This document shows positions 4,939 through 6,103 of a stretch of DNA of 6,103 nt, in pieces (within the stretch, counting starts at the first letter, position 1; each line of letters begins with the position of its first letter). The notes under the pieces are model-generated. The model was given only the letters and a program-made list of their open reading frames with translations. It was not told where the DNA came from and did not search any database. The DNA is taken from assembly GCA_001796045.1 (NCBI GenBank), contig MGLN01000022.1, positions 1 through 6,103 of the forward strand. The letters are read 5' to 3'. The stretch is from Caulobacterales bacterium RIFOXYB1_FULL_67_16. GTDB lineage: Bacteria; Pseudomonadota; Alphaproteobacteria; Caulobacterales; Caulobacteraceae. The translations under genes and the position numbers were made by a program.

Positions 4939-6000
4939 ATGATCAAGTGGGGAGACAGTCGGAGGGATCATGATCCTATCCTCGCGATATGGCCGAGCTA
5001 TCGCCCGTTGCATGAGCGCTGGTTCATGGTGGAGCTGGTCGAGACCGAGGACGGCGGCGTTCGCTGGCGAGACCGACGAATCCCGTCCGAGGAGGGATGG
5101 GTCAGAATGGACGTCCATCCGGATCGGGAGGCCGCAGTATCCGCAGCCGAGGCTTTGAATCCCTCGCTGGCGGCGGCGCTCGCGGCGAGGCAGATGGACG
5201 CAACAGAGAAGACCTCTCTCACCCTGAAGGTCCGCAAGGCGCTTCAGTCGCGGCAACGTCTGGCGGATGAGGAAGCCCTGATGCTTTCCGAGGCGATCCG
5301 ACGCCACGCCGACACGCCCCGGATCCCGATCGATCAAATCAAGCTGCACACTGAGGCCGAGCCCTATCGGGAAGCGTTGGCGCAAGAGCTACAAACCTAC
5401 CCCTATCTCTGGATGGCTCTTCTCGATGGCCGCGGACGGCAGGTCGTTCTGTATCGCAACGCTGACGACGTCTGGAGCAAACCCTATCCCGCCGGCGAGA
5501 AATCGGCGGAGAAAGCCATGCGCGCCCGGATCGCCAACGGCTTCAAGTTTCACCACGATCAGCACTGGGGTCAGGTGAAGGCCAAAATCCGTGCCGAACT
5601 GCTGCCGCGGGCCAATCAGCTTCTTCAGCTCGCCAGCGTTCAACGCCTCCTCGCCGAGGCTCTGGCCCGTGGCGAGCATGTTCTGGTCAGCAATGGGATC
5701 GTGTTCTGGTACGAGCCGGACGGTCAACTCGGCTGGACGGTCAAGGCGACCACCAGCGACAAGGGTGAGGATGGGTCGACGCTATGGCGCGAGGGCACGA
5801 TCCTCTCGACCAACCACGGTAGGCTCGTTGTCCTTCCCTATGTCAAGGAAAGCGGCGAGCAGGTTCGCGGCCACACAAAGAACGGTCCTGGGGATGGCCG
5901 GGCCAAGCCCAGACACCCCGACCATTTTGTCGAGATTCCTTTCCGCGAGCTGAAGGGAGATCTCATGATAGGCCTCTTCGGAGAGCTCCCCTACGAGTAG
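4939..6000 (+). CDS. Uncharacterised 353-residue protein (gene Z)
   Basis: Not recognised. Starts at ATG 4939 behind GGGAGG and ends at TAG 5998-6000. No signal peptide or membrane helix, so probably cytoplasmic. Three parts can be seen. Residues 1-75 are a compact N-terminal unit rich in Trp and charge (WPSYRPLHERWFMVELVETE, GWVRMDVHPDREAAVSAAEA). Residues about 76-245 are mostly helical, with charged helices (LTLKVRKALQSRQRLADEEA; LPRANQLLQLASVQRLLAEA) around a short strand region (YLWMALLDGRGRQVVLYRN, 157-174). Residues about 246-353 are a beta-rich C-terminal module with distinctive HVLVSNGIVFWYEPDG, NHGRLVVLPYV, VRGHTKNGPGDG, PRHPDHFVEIPF and a final LMIGLFGELPYE. It stands alone on its strand and is divergent from gene X. 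Coding is supported by a long frame, a strong ribosome-binding site and protein-like composition; the role is unknown. Confidence 0.78.
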   Translation: MIKWGDSRRDHDPILAIWPSYRPLHERWFMVELVETEDGGVRWRDRRIPSEEGWVRMDVHPDREAAVSAAEALNPSLAAALAARQMDATEKTSLTLKVRKALQSRQRLADEEALMLSEAIRRHADTPRIPIDQIKLHTEAEPYREALAQELQTYPYLWMALLDGRGRQVVLYRNADDVWSKPYPAGEKSAEKAMRARIANGFKFHHDQHWGQVKAKIRAELLPRANQLLQLASVQRLLAEALARGEHVLVSNGIVFWYEPDGQLGWTVKATTSDKGEDGSTLWREGTILSTNHGRLVVLPYVKESGEQVRGHTKNGPGDGRAKPRHPDHFVEIPFRELKGDLMIGLFGELPYE

Positions 6001-6046
6001 ACCCTCACGGTTGGATGGACGGGCCACGTCGCCTGCCCGACCTTCG

Positions 6047-6056
6047 CCCCCCCCCC
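6047..6056 (+). repeat. C10 homopolymer tract downstream of gene Z
   Basis: Ten consecutive C residues lie 46 bases after the gene Z stop. Such tracts are prone to slippage and to sequencing error. No gene reading through it can be confirmed within the window; the region 6001-6103 otherwise shows no clear feature. Confidence 0.6.
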
Positions 6057-6103
6057 ACTCATTTCCTCGGTACGCCCTGTGGACTCCAGCTTCGTAGATC
6101 TCG

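Larger units (their letters stand above)
2781..6103. mobile_element. Putative genomic island, one end (inferred from truncated tRNA-Leu)
   Basis: From the break in the tRNA-Leu copy rightwards the content changes from a conserved signalling operon to unrecognised genes and an IS element, as expected for an integrated island. No integrase, relaxase or phage structural gene is visible here. The intact tRNA-Leu and the recombinase would have to lie to the right of the window. The left boundary at about 2780 is supported by the tRNA fragment; the right boundary is not in view. Confidence 0.5.

Noticed and set aside
4773..4946. Longer start for gene X back to 4946
   Set aside because: The extra residues look like translated intergenic DNA, and a GGAG site is placed for ATG 4772.
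5782..6103. Minus-strand frame open from the right edge through the end of gene Z
   Set aside because: Most of it is antisense to the well-supported end of gene Z, and it passes through the C10 tract as a Gly run. No motif supports it.
1..6103. CRISPR arrays, rRNA genes, riboswitches
   Set aside because: No regularly spaced repeats, rRNA-like segments or recognisable riboswitch cores were seen on either strand.

Overview
GC-rich DNA with alphaproteobacterial character. The FecI/FecR/TonB-receptor module with frequent GTG starts, and the two-ORF IS5-family element, would fit a Caulobacterales genome such as Brevundimonas or Caulobacter. That assignment is impression rather than proof.

Left part (1-2514, all minus strand): a tightly packed cell-surface signalling operon, read from right to left. 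It encodes a FecI-type ECF sigma factor, a FecR-type membrane anti-sigma/transducer (4-base overlap with the sigma gene), and, 7 bases further on, the N-terminal 343 residues of a TonB-dependent receptor with an STN signalling domain, cut by the window edge. The expected scheme is: ligand binds the receptor, the STN domain contacts FecR in the periplasm, and FecR releases or activates the sigma factor.

Boundary (about 2521-2924): no protein gene. At 2724-2780 lies the 3' part of a tRNA-Leu(UAA) gene on the minus strand. It runs from the anticodon loop to an encoded CCA, and its 5' half is missing. This is the usual footprint of a tyrosine-recombinase element integrated in a tRNA gene, so sequence from 2781 rightwards is probably a genomic island whose far end and integrase lie outside the window.

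Right part (2781-6103): three unrecognised genes arranged divergently plus one insertion sequence. Two minus-strand genes (X, 158 aa; Y, now 185 aa) were once a translationally overlapping pair. An 828-bp IS5-family element (3469-4296, transposase in two frames joined by a -1 slip at A6G5, TA target duplication) sits exactly in their junction. Removing the IS and one TA rebuilds an 8-base overlap between the gene X stop and a gene Y start. As inserted, the IS converts the gene X stop from TAA to TAG and supplies gene Y with a new start codon overlapping the transposase stop, so both reading frames survive. Gene Z (353 aa) diverges on the plus strand from a 166-bp shared intergenic region. The X-Y/Z cassette is the part of the window most likely to be an undescribed system, but nothing in the sequence reveals its function.
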